This document shows positions 8,819 to 17,439 of a stretch of DNA of 64,000 nt, in pieces. Source of the DNA: Rugosimonospora acidiphila (GTDB lineage: Bacteria; Actinomycetota; Actinomycetes; Mycobacteriales; Micromonosporaceae); assembly GCF_039543385.1 (NCBI RefSeq), contig NZ_BAABJQ010000020.1, forward strand, positions 62,001-126,000, written 5' to 3'. The notes beneath the pieces are model-generated. The model made no database searches. It was not told where the DNA came from and saw only the letters and a program-made list of their open reading frames with translations. Positions within the stretch are counted from its first letter, which is position 1. Every line of letters begins with the position of its first letter. The position numbers were made by a program, and so were the translations under genes.

Positions 8819-9522
8819 CTGCTGGCCCACGTCAGGCCCCTCTCGATGATGGTGCGGACACTGGGGTGGCGCAGGACGTTCAGGTCGTGGCCGGGGGTGG
8901 TGACGAAGATGCGGCCGGCCCCCCACTGCCGGGTCCAGATCGCCGGCGAGGTCACCTCCCGGTGCCAGGGGTCCCAGGCGCGCACCCGCTGGGTGGTGGT
9001 GGCCAGCACGTCGATGTAGTCGTCGGTGAGCACCCAGTACTGCTCGGTGGTCAGCTCGAAGTCCTCGAGGTCCCGGGTGATCGGGTGGCTCTTCGCGGCC
9101 GGCAGCAGGTTGACGGTGTACGGCACGAAGTTGTGGTCGGCGGCGCCGGGCACCCTGGTGGCCGGGTCCTTGCCGGGGTGGCAGGCGAACTGGCCGCCGA
9201 TCAGGTGCAGGTAGTCGGCGCAGTCGCGGAACGAGTCGGCGATCCCACCGTGCCACCCGGCCAGCCCGGTGCCGGCGCGCACCGCGGCCGACAACCCGCG
9301 CACCTGGTCGGGCTCGATGGTGCCCATGGTGTAGCACTGCATCACCAGGTCCACCCCGGCCATGAAGTCGGCGTCGGCGTACACCCGCGGCGAGTCCTCC
9401 ACCCGCACCGCGTACCCCTGCCGTTCCAGGTAGGGGATGAACAGGTCGGTCGCCTCGACCGGCGCGTGGCCCTCCCAGCCACCGCGCACGACCAGTGCGA
9501 CCCGGCCATCGTTGTCCGGCAT
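8815..9522 (-). CDS. ThuA-like (trehalose utilisation) protein
   Basis: A 235-residue protein of the ThuA family, a glutamine-amidotransferase-like fold. Diagnostic segments are VVRGGWEGHAPVEATDLF, the GLAGWHGGIADSFRD block, GGQFACHPG and the C-terminal GRIFVTTPGHDLNVL. ThuA-like proteins occur with Gfo/Idh/MocA dehydrogenases in sugar operons and are linked to keto-sugar metabolism; the precise reaction here is not known. A GGAGG-like site precedes the ATG at 9522. It lies 15 bases downstream of the hydroxyacid dehydrogenase. Confidence 0.9.
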   Translation of the reverse strand: MPDNDGRVALVVRGGWEGHAPVEATDLFIPYLERQGYAVRVEDSPRVYADADFMAGVDLVMQCYTMGTIEPDQVRGLSAAVRAGTGLAGWHGGIADSFRDCADYLHLIGGQFACHPGKDPATRVPGAADHNFVPYTVNLLPAAKSHPITRDLEDFELTTEQYWVLTDDYIDVLATTTQRVRAWDPWHREVTSPAIWTRQWGAGRIFVTTPGHDLNVLRHPSVRTIIERGLTWASR

Positions 9523-9537
9523 GAGCTGCTGCCTCCT

Positions 9538-10551
9538 TCAGGCGATGCGGTCGAGTTCGTCGGGGTGCACCTGGTGGCGCAGCGGGACACCGCGGCGGTA
9601 GCGGTCCAGCTCGTCCAGGGCGAGGTCGGTCATCCGGCGCGTCTCGCCGCCCAGCGCCCCGGCGATGTGCGGGGTGAGGGTGACGTTCGCCAGCCGGTAC
9701 AGCGGGGAGTCGGCGGGCAGGGGTTCGGGATCGGTCACGTCGAGCACCGCCGAGAGGCGGCCGTCCAGGCACTCGGCGGTCAGCGCGTCGTGGTCGACGA
9801 GGCCACCACGGGCGGTGTTGATGACGGTCGCGCCGTCGGGCAGCAGGCCCAGCCGGCGCCGGTCGAGCAGGTGCCGGGTCTGGGACAGCAGCGGCGCGTG
9901 CAGGGTGACGATGGTACTCGCGGCGGCCAGTTCGTCCAGGTCGACCAGGTGTACGCCGAGGGCCGCCGCGTCCTCCGGCCGCGCGTACGGGTCGGACGCG
10001 AGGACCGTCAGGTCGAAGGCGCGCAGCGCCTCGGCGACCCGGCGGCCGATCCGGGACAGTCCGACGATCCCGACCGTGTGCGGGTACCGGGTGCCGTCGC
10101 GAATCCGGTCCCGCCATGGCGACCAGGTGCCCGGTGCCTCCCGGTAGCGGGTGGCGTACTCGAAGAACCGCTTGCCGGACAGCATCACGGCGGCCATCGT
10201 GTACTCGGCCACCGGGATGGCGTTGGCGTCGGCCGCGGTGGTGACGGTGATGCCGCGCTCCCAGCAGGCCGGGGTGATGTGCTGCTTGATGGAGCCGGCG
10301 GCGTGGAACACCGCCTCCAGCTTGGGCGCGTGCTCCAGCAGTTCGGCGGTCAGCGGCGGGCAGCCCCAGCTGGTGACCAGCACCTCGATGCCGGACAGGG
10401 CGGCCAGGCCGGCCGGGTCGGACAGATCGGTCGGCCCGGCCGGCGCCGGCACGTCGGCCAGCGCGGCCAGCCGGGCCAGGCCGCGGTCGTCGAAGAGCTG
10501 GTCGAAGGCGTCGGGCGACATGGCCACCAGGGCGCGCGGACGGCGGGTCAT
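9538..10551 (-). CDS. D-isomer-specific 2-hydroxyacid dehydrogenase
   Basis: A 337-residue NAD-dependent dehydrogenase. The nucleotide-binding motif is GIVGLSRIGRRVAEAL, and the catalytic arrangement is visible in NTARGGLVDHDAL (Arg), DVTDPEPLP (Glu) and LTPHIAGALGG (His). The family reduces or oxidises 2-hydroxy acids; in this operon it may act on a 2-keto-acid from uronate breakdown, which is inference. The start ATG overlaps the lyase stop (ATGA), so translation is coupled. Confidence 0.9.
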   Translation of the reverse strand: MTRRPRALVAMSPDAFDQLFDDRGLARLAALADVPAPAGPTDLSDPAGLAALSGIEVLVTSWGCPPLTAELLEHAPKLEAVFHAAGSIKQHITPACWERGITVTTAADANAIPVAEYTMAAVMLSGKRFFEYATRYREAPGTWSPWRDRIRDGTRYPHTVGIVGLSRIGRRVAEALRAFDLTVLASDPYARPEDAAALGVHLVDLDELAAASTIVTLHAPLLSQTRHLLDRRRLGLLPDGATVINTARGGLVDHDALTAECLDGRLSAVLDVTDPEPLPADSPLYRLANVTLTPHIAGALGGETRRMTDLALDELDRYRRGVPLRHQVHPDELDRIA

Positions 10552-12647
10552 CCGGCGACCTCCGGGGTTGATGCGGCCTCCAGGAACGCGGCCTCCAGGA
10601 ACGCGGCCTCTTGGAACGCGGCCTCAGGCAACGCGGCCCCCGGGGACATCGACAGGGTGAACCGGCCGTCGCGCGCCGGTGCCGCGAGGTCCAGGGTGAG
10701 CCGGAACAGCCGGCGGCCCCAGACCGAGACGAGCTTGCGGTCGGTCAGCTCGATGGTCTCGACCCGGGCCGTCACGGCCGCCGGTCCGGCGTCGGGGCGC
10801 AGCGTGAGGGTACGGCGATCGGGCGCGGCCAGGTGGATGGCCCCGGAATCAAGGCAGCGCGGCTCCCGGGGCGTCATCAGGTGCAGCCGCAGGCTGCCCG
10901 GTTCGTGGTCGAGTTCCCACCGCTCGTCGAGTTCGATGCGCCCGGCCCCGGACCGGTGCATGGTCAGGGTGCGCCACCAGTGGCGCGCGCCGGCCTCCGG
11001 CGGGTACGCCCCGGCGAGGTCCAGCGCGAACCCGACCAGTTCGTCGCCCAGCTCGACCCGGGGCCGGCCGCCCCGGTACTTGGCGCCGGCGGCCTGCTCC
11101 ACGCCGTCGATCTCGGGCAGGTTGTGGTACGCGCCGCGCATGGTCCAGATCGAGTACCGGTCCGGCCCGAAGGTGTCCCGGTGGTAGTCGCCCACGCCCG
11201 CGTCGACCAGCACCGGAACCCCGTCCAGGGCGACCACGAAGGTACCGACGTCGTTGTGGTTGTGCCCCTCGTCGTTGTGTCCGCCCTTGGCCGACAGGAA
11301 CAGCCCCTCGGCCGAGCCGTCCCGGGCCCGCACGGTCAGCACCTCGGTGTCGGGCAGCCAGGTCTGCCCCAGGTACGGGTAGCCGGTGGCCGGCTCGGCC
11401 GCCCACTCGGCGTCGAACAGCCCGCCCAGGGTCCGCGACAGCGGGGTGCCCGGCACGATCGGCGGCTCCCCGGCGCCGCGCATGGCGCGGGCGTGCGCGC
11501 ACACCTGCCGGTCACCGATCCGGCGACCGAAGCGGTGCAGCAGGTCGGGTGGATTGCCAGACAGGCGCGACGGCTTTACGTAGGTCTCCCGCAGCGCGGT
11601 GCCGTCGGCGTAGTTGACCTGCCAGGGGCCGTCGATGTGGGTGGCCAGCGGGTACCGGGCCATGGCGCGCACCAGCGGGTGGTCGAAGGCGCTCAGTGCG
11701 CCCGCGCTGGCGCGGTGCAGCGTGTCGAGGCACTCGAACAGGGTGGCCCCCGATCGCCACCAGTACATGGCGCCCTCGTCGCAGCCGCCGTCGGCCGGTA
11801 CCCGGTCGAGGTGGTTGTCGAGCCCAGCCACCACCCGTACCGCCGTGTCCAGCAACTCCTCGGGCGTCTCGTTCAGCAGCAGGCCGGCGGCCAGCACGTT
11901 GGAGTGGATCCAGGGGTTCCAGTTGTTGGCCTGCTCGTCGTACCAGGGCCAGTCGTCGCGCCCCCGGTACGGGCGCAACACCCGGCGGCGCACCTCGCGG
12001 CGCAGCCGGGTGCGCAGGCCGGGGATCCGCGCGTCGAACCGGGCGCCCAGCACCAGGTCGAGGTGCGCGAGCAGCGACCCGGTCTCGGCCGCGAACAGGT
12101 CCAGGTACGGCTCGTCCGGGTCGGGCAGCAGCGCACCGGCCCGCTCGCTGTACCGGTCATGAGGCGGCAGGCACCAGCTGCTCTCCTCGCACACTCCGAA
12201 CGCCTCGTCCGCGGCCAGGTCGAGGAACCGCCCGCCCTCCCCCGGCACGGTCTGGCCCGGCGAGGTCTCACCCTGCGCGCGAGTGTCCATGGTGGACTCC
12301 TCGGGTGCGGCGCTCAACGCGGCGGCCAGCGCGAAGGCGGCCAGCCGGTCGCGGCGCTCGAAGTACGCGTCCTCGAACGCGGCACGGTCGCCCTCGCGAC
12401 CCCACCGCGCCCACAGCCCGGCGGTGATGACCGGGGAGGGCTCATCGGCCAACCGCCGCGCCTCGCTCAGGAGCAGTTCGCGCGCCGCCGGATCGACCGC
12501 ACCCCAGGCCCGCCGATCGTCGGCGTCCGGGTACGGTCGCCAGCGTCCGGGAGCGGGCAGCCGCGCGGCGAGCATCGGGGCGGGCAGCAACTCGCGCAGC
12601 CGCGGACCGCGGGGCGCGTCGGATGCCCGGCGGGCAGGGGATGGCAT
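10548..12647 (-). CDS. Heparinase II/III-like polysaccharide lyase
   Basis: A 699-residue protein with an alpha-helical toroid N-terminal half and a beta-rich C-terminal half, the architecture of heparinase II/III and oligo-alginate lyases. Recognisable segments are NNWNPWIHSNVLAAGLLL and, in the C-terminal domain, GGHNDEGHNHNDVGTFVVALDGVPVLVDAGVG, typical of the family's metal-site and active-site region. No signal peptide is seen, so it likely acts on imported uronic-acid-containing oligosaccharides. The ATG at 12647 with GAGAGGA upstream is preferred over the longer frame. It is the first gene of the operon, divergent from the regulator. The C-terminus ends in a repeated EAAFL motif. Confidence 0.85.
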   Translation of the reverse strand: MPSPARRASDAPRGPRLRELLPAPMLAARLPAPGRWRPYPDADDRRAWGAVDPAARELLLSEARRLADEPSPVITAGLWARWGREGDRAAFEDAYFERRDRLAAFALAAALSAAPEESTMDTRAQGETSPGQTVPGEGGRFLDLAADEAFGVCEESSWCLPPHDRYSERAGALLPDPDEPYLDLFAAETGSLLAHLDLVLGARFDARIPGLRTRLRREVRRRVLRPYRGRDDWPWYDEQANNWNPWIHSNVLAAGLLLNETPEELLDTAVRVVAGLDNHLDRVPADGGCDEGAMYWWRSGATLFECLDTLHRASAGALSAFDHPLVRAMARYPLATHIDGPWQVNYADGTALRETYVKPSRLSGNPPDLLHRFGRRIGDRQVCAHARAMRGAGEPPIVPGTPLSRTLGGLFDAEWAAEPATGYPYLGQTWLPDTEVLTVRARDGSAEGLFLSAKGGHNDEGHNHNDVGTFVVALDGVPVLVDAGVGDYHRDTFGPDRYSIWTMRGAYHNLPEIDGVEQAAGAKYRGGRPRVELGDELVGFALDLAGAYPPEAGARHWWRTLTMHRSGAGRIELDERWELDHEPGSLRLHLMTPREPRCLDSGAIHLAAPDRRTLTLRPDAGPAAVTARVETIELTDRKLVSVWGRRLFRLTLDLAAPARDGRFTLSMSPGAALPEAAFQEAAFLEAAFLEAASTPEVAG
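10573..10632 (-). repeat. 15-bp tandem repeats at the C-terminus of the lyase
   Basis: Four consecutive 15-bp units (10573, 10588, 10603, 10618) encode EAAFL/EAAFQ-like repeats just before the stop, probably a slippage expansion. Confidence 0.88.
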
Positions 12648-12704
12648 GTGCGTTCCTCTCGACGTAACAGAACACACCTAAAGAGCACATGAGTTACCGC
12701 TAGG

Positions 12705-12758
12705 AGTCAAGACTGTTGGCAATGACGAGAAATTATGTTCACAACTCTTGCTTTGTGA
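12705..12758. promoter_or_regulatory. Divergent regulatory region with palindrome TCACAA-N8-TTGTGA
   Basis: Within the 165-base divergent gap, 12739-12744 (TCACAA) and 12753-12758 (TTGTGA) form a perfect 6-bp inverted repeat with 8-base spacing. That suits a dimeric regulator, most simply the DeoR/LacI chimera encoded at 12813. On the minus strand TTGACT (complement of 12705-12710) is a possible -35 for the lyase operon. The window's AT-richest bases lie here. Confidence 0.5.
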
Positions 12759-12812
12759 TCCAGTGCCGGTTCATGCTGTGGTCCCGCAACCGAACCGTGA
12801 GGAGGCGCATCG

Positions 12813-13907
12813 ATGCTGGCGGCTGAGCGCCGATCCCGGATTCTCGACACCGCGCGTCGCGACGGCGCGGTGCGGGCCGCCGATCTGGTTCAGGAGTTCG
12901 GCGTCTCGCTCATGACCGTCCGGCGTGACCTGGACGCCCTGGCCCGCGACGGCCTGGTGGACAAGGTGCACGGCGGCGCGACCCTGCGCGCCGCGGCGGC
13001 GCTGGCATCGGTGCCGCCGGCGACGGCCCCCGCGACGCGCGCGATCCAGGTCGGTGTCGTGGTGCCCACGGCGTATTACTACCGGCGCGTGGTGGACGGG
13101 ATGCGCGAGGTGTTCGACCAGTCCGGTGGGCGGTTGACGCTCAACCTCTCCGACTACCGCGTCGATGACGAGCGTTCGCTCATCGCGAACCTGGTCGAGT
13201 CCGGCGTCGACGGTCTGGTGCTGGTGCCGTCGGTGGGCGAGGAGGAACAGGACGCCGGCTACGTCGAGGAGCTGCGCCGCCTGCCCGTCCCGACCGTACT
13301 GGTGGAACGGGAGCTGCCCGACCACGGGCTGGACGCCCTGCCCACCGTCCGCACCGCGCACGAGCGGGGCGTATGGGCCGCGCTCGACTACCTCCACACG
13401 CTCGGGCACGAGCGGATAGCGCTCGTGGATCGGGGCCGCACGCACACCGCCACGGTGGTCCGGCGGGGCTGGGCGCGGGCGGTCGAGCGGCTGGACCTCC
13501 CGCACGACCTGCCCAACCTGTCCAGCCACGAGCTCGGACCGGGGGGCAGCTGGCAGGCCGGCACGCTCGACGACCTGTTCCAGCGCTTCGCGGCCTACGG
13601 CAACACCGCCGTGCTGGTACACGGCGACGACGACACCCTCACCATCAACCAGCACGCCCGCCGCCTGGGCCTGTCGGTGCCCGCCGACCTGTCCATCGTG
13701 GCCTACGACGACGAACTGGTCGGCATGGCCGACCCGCCGATGACCGCGGTCGCCCCGCACAAGGAGCGGGTGGGCCAGGTCGCGGCCCGGCTGCTGCTCG
13801 AACTCATCGCCAACGGGCACGACGCCGAACAACCGCCCGTCCAACACACCCTCATCCAGCCGCGCCTCGTGGTCCGCGACTCGGTCGCCGCTCTGACCGG
13901 CCGCTGA
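12813..13907 (+). CDS. Transcriptional regulator: DeoR-type HTH fused to a LacI-type sugar-binding domain
   Basis: A 364-residue regulator. Residues 1-60 are a DeoR/GlpR helix-turn-helix (MLAAERRSRILDTARRDG, then LMTVRRDLDALARDGLVDKVHGGA). Residues ~75-360 are a periplasmic-binding-protein-like sensor as in LacI/GalR proteins (IQVGVVVPTAYYYRRVVDGM, ALDYLHTLGHERIALV, DLSIVAYDDELVGMADPPMTAVA). It therefore probably binds a sugar from the locus and represses both the lyase operon and the importer. A strong GAGGAGG site precedes the ATG. The chimera is known in actinobacteria but differs from classical DeoR proteins, which have a sugar-phosphate-sensing DeoRC domain. Confidence 0.9.
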   Translation: MLAAERRSRILDTARRDGAVRAADLVQEFGVSLMTVRRDLDALARDGLVDKVHGGATLRAAAALASVPPATAPATRAIQVGVVVPTAYYYRRVVDGMREVFDQSGGRLTLNLSDYRVDDERSLIANLVESGVDGLVLVPSVGEEEQDAGYVEELRRLPVPTVLVERELPDHGLDALPTVRTAHERGVWAALDYLHTLGHERIALVDRGRTHTATVVRRGWARAVERLDLPHDLPNLSSHELGPGGSWQAGTLDDLFQRFAAYGNTAVLVHGDDDTLTINQHARRLGLSVPADLSIVAYDDELVGMADPPMTAVAPHKERVGQVAARLLLELIANGHDAEQPPVQHTLIQPRLVVRDSVAALTGR

Positions 13908-13914
13908 CCGCCGG

Positions 13915-14010
13915 ACCCCGCAGCACCCCGGCCCCGCAGCACCCCGCCCCGCAGCACGCTCTTCGATCCGCAGCACGCTCCTCGATCCGCCCCCGCACCA
14001 CATCTTCGAT
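13915..14010 (+). repeat. Degenerate GC-rich repeats between regulator and importer
   Basis: Several copies of CCGCAGCACC/GCTC-like units, some followed by TTCGATCC or CTCGATCC, fill much of the 225-base gap before the binding-protein gene. Function unknown; they may carry weak hairpins. Confidence 0.55.
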
Positions 14011-14132
14011 CTGTCACCGCGTCGCGGGCCGACCGTCGTCGTCCCGCGCGGGTACCACGCACTCTTTTTCCGCCACCGGCGGAGTTCTTCGAGCACGTGA
14101 AAGACCGCAGACACCGAGGGAGACATCGACCC

Positions 14133-15512
14133 ATGAGGCTCAGATCACGCCCAATGCTCGCCGTGAGCGCGTCCGCACTCGCCCTCGCCGTGCTGGCTAC
14201 CGGTTGCTCATCCAACGGCGACTCCGGCAACGCCAGCGGTGGCAAGACCGTCATCACCGTCGAGGGGCTGCCGGCCACCACCAAACCCGGCCCGCGCCAG
14301 GCGTTCCTCGACGACGTGAAGCGGTTCGAGGCGGCCAACCCGACCATCACCATCAAGCCGACCGACGCGTCCTGGGACGCGCAGTCCTTCGCCGCCAAGC
14401 TCGCCGGTGGCAGTGCGGAGACGGTCATCCAGGTGCCGCTGACCGAGCCGCAGGGCATCATCCAGCGCGGCCAGGCGCTCGACATCACCAAGCAGGTCAA
14501 GCAGCTGCCCGAGTACGGCAAACTGGACCAGCACGTGCTGGCCGAGGAGAAGGACACCGGCGGCAAGCTCTACGGGCTGCCGGTCAACGAGTACGCGCTC
14601 GGCCTCGTCTACAGCCGCGCGGTGTTCACCAAGGCGGGCCTGGACCCCGACCAGCCGCCGGTCACCTGGGACGACGTGCGCGCCGACGCGAAGAAGATCG
14701 CCGCCACCGGGGCGGTCGGGTTCAGCATCCCGACCACCGACAACTTCGGCGGCTGGATGCTCACCACGATGGCCTACACGCGGGGCGGGCGGATGGAGGC
14801 CCAGCAGGGCGGCAAGTGGGTCTCCTCGGTCACCAACGACGCCACCACGCAGACGCTGCAGTGGCTCTCCGCCCTGCGCTGGGACGACAAGACGACCGGC
14901 ACCACCTCGGTGATCACGTCCACCGATCCGGTACAGGCGCTGGCGACCGGCAAGCTGGGCATGTCGATCGGGGCGCCCAACACGTACACGCAGTTCGTCA
15001 CCACGTACCACGGCAACAAGGACGACTTCGGGGTCAGCGCGATGCCGCAGGGCGGCGGCAACGCCACGCTGTCCGGCGGCACGGTGGCCATGGTGACCGC
15101 CAAGGCCACCCAGCAGCAGGCCGAGGCGGCCGTCAAGTGGATCGACTTCGAGTACCTGCAGCCGCAGCTGGACCCGACGGTGGCCGTCGCGCAGGCCAAG
15201 GCGCAGTCGGCCCAGGAGGGCGCCGTGGTCGGCCTGCCCGCGGTGCCGCTGTTCGACCAGGCCAGCACCGACCAGATCGCCGCCGCGGTCAAGCCGTACG
15301 CCACCGTGCCGGTCGACAACTTCACCAAGTACCTGACCGACACCCGCAAGCTGACCTACGTGTCCGAGCCCCCGGTCGGCGCGCAGGACCTCTACCACGC
15401 GCTGGACCCGGTGGTGCAGGCGCTGCTCAGCCAGAAGAACGCCGACCTGAACGCCAAGCTGGCCAGCGCCCAGAAGACCATCAACGGCACCCTGCAGCGG
15501 CTCCAGCCGTGA
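14133..15512 (+). CDS. ABC sugar-importer substrate-binding lipoprotein
   Basis: A 459-residue solute-binding protein of the CUT1 type. It begins with a lipoprotein signal peptide: MRLRSRPM, a hydrophobic stretch, and the lipobox LATGCSS with Cys at about residue 26. The body has typical family-1 extracellular solute-binding features (AFLDDVKRFEAANPTITIKP; GGSAETVIQVPLTEP; LYGLPVNEYALGLVYSRAVF; PVTWDDVRADAKKIA). The ATG at 14133 with GAGGGAG upstream is chosen rather than the frame's upstream codons at 14097. It captures oligosaccharides outside the membrane for the two permeases that follow. Confidence 0.92.
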   Translation: MRLRSRPMLAVSASALALAVLATGCSSNGDSGNASGGKTVITVEGLPATTKPGPRQAFLDDVKRFEAANPTITIKPTDASWDAQSFAAKLAGGSAETVIQVPLTEPQGIIQRGQALDITKQVKQLPEYGKLDQHVLAEEKDTGGKLYGLPVNEYALGLVYSRAVFTKAGLDPDQPPVTWDDVRADAKKIAATGAVGFSIPTTDNFGGWMLTTMAYTRGGRMEAQQGGKWVSSVTNDATTQTLQWLSALRWDDKTTGTTSVITSTDPVQALATGKLGMSIGAPNTYTQFVTTYHGNKDDFGVSAMPQGGGNATLSGGTVAMVTAKATQQQAEAAVKWIDFEYLQPQLDPTVAVAQAKAQSAQEGAVVGLPAVPLFDQASTDQIAAAVKPYATVPVDNFTKYLTDTRKLTYVSEPPVGAQDLYHALDPVVQALLSQKNADLNAKLASAQKTINGTLQRLQP

Positions 15513-15558
15513 GCGGGCGCGCGCCTCAGATCGGACCGCGGCGTCGCGAGGGTCAGAC

Positions 15559-16554
15559 ATGAGTTCGGTCAATCAGACGGTGCCCCTCGACCGGCCCAGC
15601 CGGCCGGTCGGGGAGGCACCGGCCCCGCGGCAACCCGGCCGCCAGCCCGGCGGCCAGCGCGGCCGGTGGCGTGCCGCGTGGGGTTCGCAGCGACGCACCG
15701 GCGACTGGATCGGGTGGCTGTTCCTGGTGCCCGTGCTGCTGGTGTTCGCCTACTTCGCCTGGTGGCCGATCCTGCGCGGCCTGGTGCTGGCGGTCCAGCA
15801 GACCAACCTGGTGCAGCCGGCGCGGTACGTGGGTCTGGAAAACTTCCAGCGGCTGTTCGCCGACCCGCTGCTGCCCACCGCGGTGCGCAACACCGCCTGG
15901 TTCGCCCTGCTGTCGCTGGTACTGGGGTTCCCGGTACCGCTGGTGCTGTCGGTGCTGATGAACGAGATCCGGCGCGCCGCCGCCGTGTTCCGCGTGCTGG
16001 TGTACCTGCCGGCCGTGGTGCCCCCGGTGGTGTCGGTGCTGTTGTGGAAGTGGTTCTACCAACCCGACACCGGCCTGTTCAACCAGGTGCTCGGCCTGGT
16101 CGGGCTGGGTCCGGTGCGGTGGCTGGACTCCCCTTCCACGGCGATGGTCTCCATCGTGCTGGAGGCGATCTGGGCCGGTGCCGGCGCCACGGTGCTCATC
16201 TACCTGGCCGCGCTGTCCTCCGTACCCGAGGAGCTGTACGAGGCCGCGGAGCTCGACGGCGCCTCGATCCCGAGGCGGGCGTGGCACGTGACCCTGCCGC
16301 AGCTGCGCGGCGTCATCCTCATCATCCTGCTGCTGCAGATGCTCGGCGCGTTCCAGCTGTTCGCCGAGCCGTTCGTGTTCACCGGTGGCGGCCCGGACAA
16401 CTCCACCACCACCGTGCTGCTGCTGGTCTTCCAGTACGCCTTCGTCGACGGCGACTACGGCGGCGCGGCGGCGCTCAGCGTCCTGCTGGCCGCGGCGCTG
16501 GCAATCCTGTCCGCGGTGTATCTGCGGGTGACCAGGGGGTGGACCTCGTCATGA
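15559..16554 (+). CDS. ABC sugar-importer permease (MalF type)
   Basis: A 331-residue inner-membrane permease. After a cytoplasmic basic N-terminus it has about six transmembrane helices (first around residue 53) and the EAA loop YEAAELDGASIPRRAWHVTLPQL that contacts the ATPase. It overlaps the next permease by ATGA. No importer ATPase gene is present in the window, which is usual for actinobacterial CUT1 systems that share a multitasking MsiK-like ATPase encoded elsewhere. Confidence 0.93.
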   Translation: MSSVNQTVPLDRPSRPVGEAPAPRQPGRQPGGQRGRWRAAWGSQRRTGDWIGWLFLVPVLLVFAYFAWWPILRGLVLAVQQTNLVQPARYVGLENFQRLFADPLLPTAVRNTAWFALLSLVLGFPVPLVLSVLMNEIRRAAAVFRVLVYLPAVVPPVVSVLLWKWFYQPDTGLFNQVLGLVGLGPVRWLDSPSTAMVSIVLEAIWAGAGATVLIYLAALSSVPEELYEAAELDGASIPRRAWHVTLPQLRGVILIILLLQMLGAFQLFAEPFVFTGGGPDNSTTTVLLLVFQYAFVDGDYGGAAALSVLLAAALAILSAVYLRVTRGWTSS

Positions 16555-17435
16555 CCGAGAACCTCGGGCGCGGGCTGATCTCGTCCAGGGACCGGCGCCG
16601 GCCGGCGGTGCGCGTCGTGTGGACCGCGATCCGGGTGGCGCTGGGCGCCGCGCTGGTCGTCGGCGGGGCTGGACCGCTGTACTGGACGCTCAAGGGCTCG
16701 CTGTCCGACACCAACCAGCTGCTGCGCCATCCGCTGGCGTTGTGGCCGTGGCCCATGCGGGCGGGCAACCTGCCGGACGCCTGGCAGGCCCTGCGCATCG
16801 GGCACTTCCTGCTCAACACCGTGGTGCTGGTGGCCGGCTCCTGGTTCGTCCAGCTGTTCGTCGCCATCACCGCCGGGTACGCACTGTCGATCCTGCGGCC
16901 CCGGTTCTCCCGGGTGGTGCACGCGGGCATCATGGTGACCCTGTTCGTGCCGGGCAGCGTGTCGCTGGTGGCGCTGTACCTGACCGTGCTGCACCTTCCG
17001 CTGTTCGGCGTGTCGATCGCCAACTCGCCGCTGGCGGTGTGGCTGCCGGCCGGCGCGCACGCGTTCAACATCCTGATCGTCAAGCAGTTCTTCGACGGCC
17101 TGCCCAGGGAGCTGATCGAGGCGGCCCGGGTCGACGGCGCCGGACCGCTGGCGATCGCCTGGCGCATCGTGCTGCCCATGTCCCGCCCGATCCTGGCCGT
17201 CGTGTCGCTGTTCGCCGTCATGAACGAATGGAAGAACTTTCTGTGGCCCATGGTGGCCATCTCCGACTCCGACAAGCAGCCGCTGGCCGTCGCCCTGCCG
17301 AAGATCGCCGGGGCGTCCGACCAGGCGTTGCTCATCGCCGGCCTGCTGATCGCCAGCCTGCCGCCGGTGCTGCTGTTCCTGGCGTTCCAGCGCCAGATCA
17401 CACGAGGAGTCCGGTTCACCGGACTGAAGGGGTGA
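16551..17435 (+). CDS. ABC sugar-importer permease (MalG type)
   Basis: A 294-residue partner permease with about six helices and the EAA loop IEAARVDGAGPLAIAWRIVLPMSRP. The ATG at 16551 overlaps the previous stop; the reading frame is open further upstream but that sequence is the shadow of the MalF-type gene. The C-terminus FQRQITRGVRFTGLKG is typical of MalG-like proteins. It pairs with the 15559 permease to import a carbohydrate, probably one processed by the lyase operon. Confidence 0.93.
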   Translation: MTENLGRGLISSRDRRRPAVRVVWTAIRVALGAALVVGGAGPLYWTLKGSLSDTNQLLRHPLALWPWPMRAGNLPDAWQALRIGHFLLNTVVLVAGSWFVQLFVAITAGYALSILRPRFSRVVHAGIMVTLFVPGSVSLVALYLTVLHLPLFGVSIANSPLAVWLPAGAHAFNILIVKQFFDGLPRELIEAARVDGAGPLAIAWRIVLPMSRPILAVVSLFAVMNEWKNFLWPMVAISDSDKQPLAVALPKIAGASDQALLIAGLLIASLPPVLLFLAFQRQITRGVRFTGLKG

Positions 17436-17439
17436 GTCC

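Noticed and set aside
7715..10117. An 800-codon minus-strand frame
   Set aside because: Only 7715-8818 is the Gfo/Idh/MocA gene; the rest shadows the ThuA-like and hydroxyacid dehydrogenase genes.
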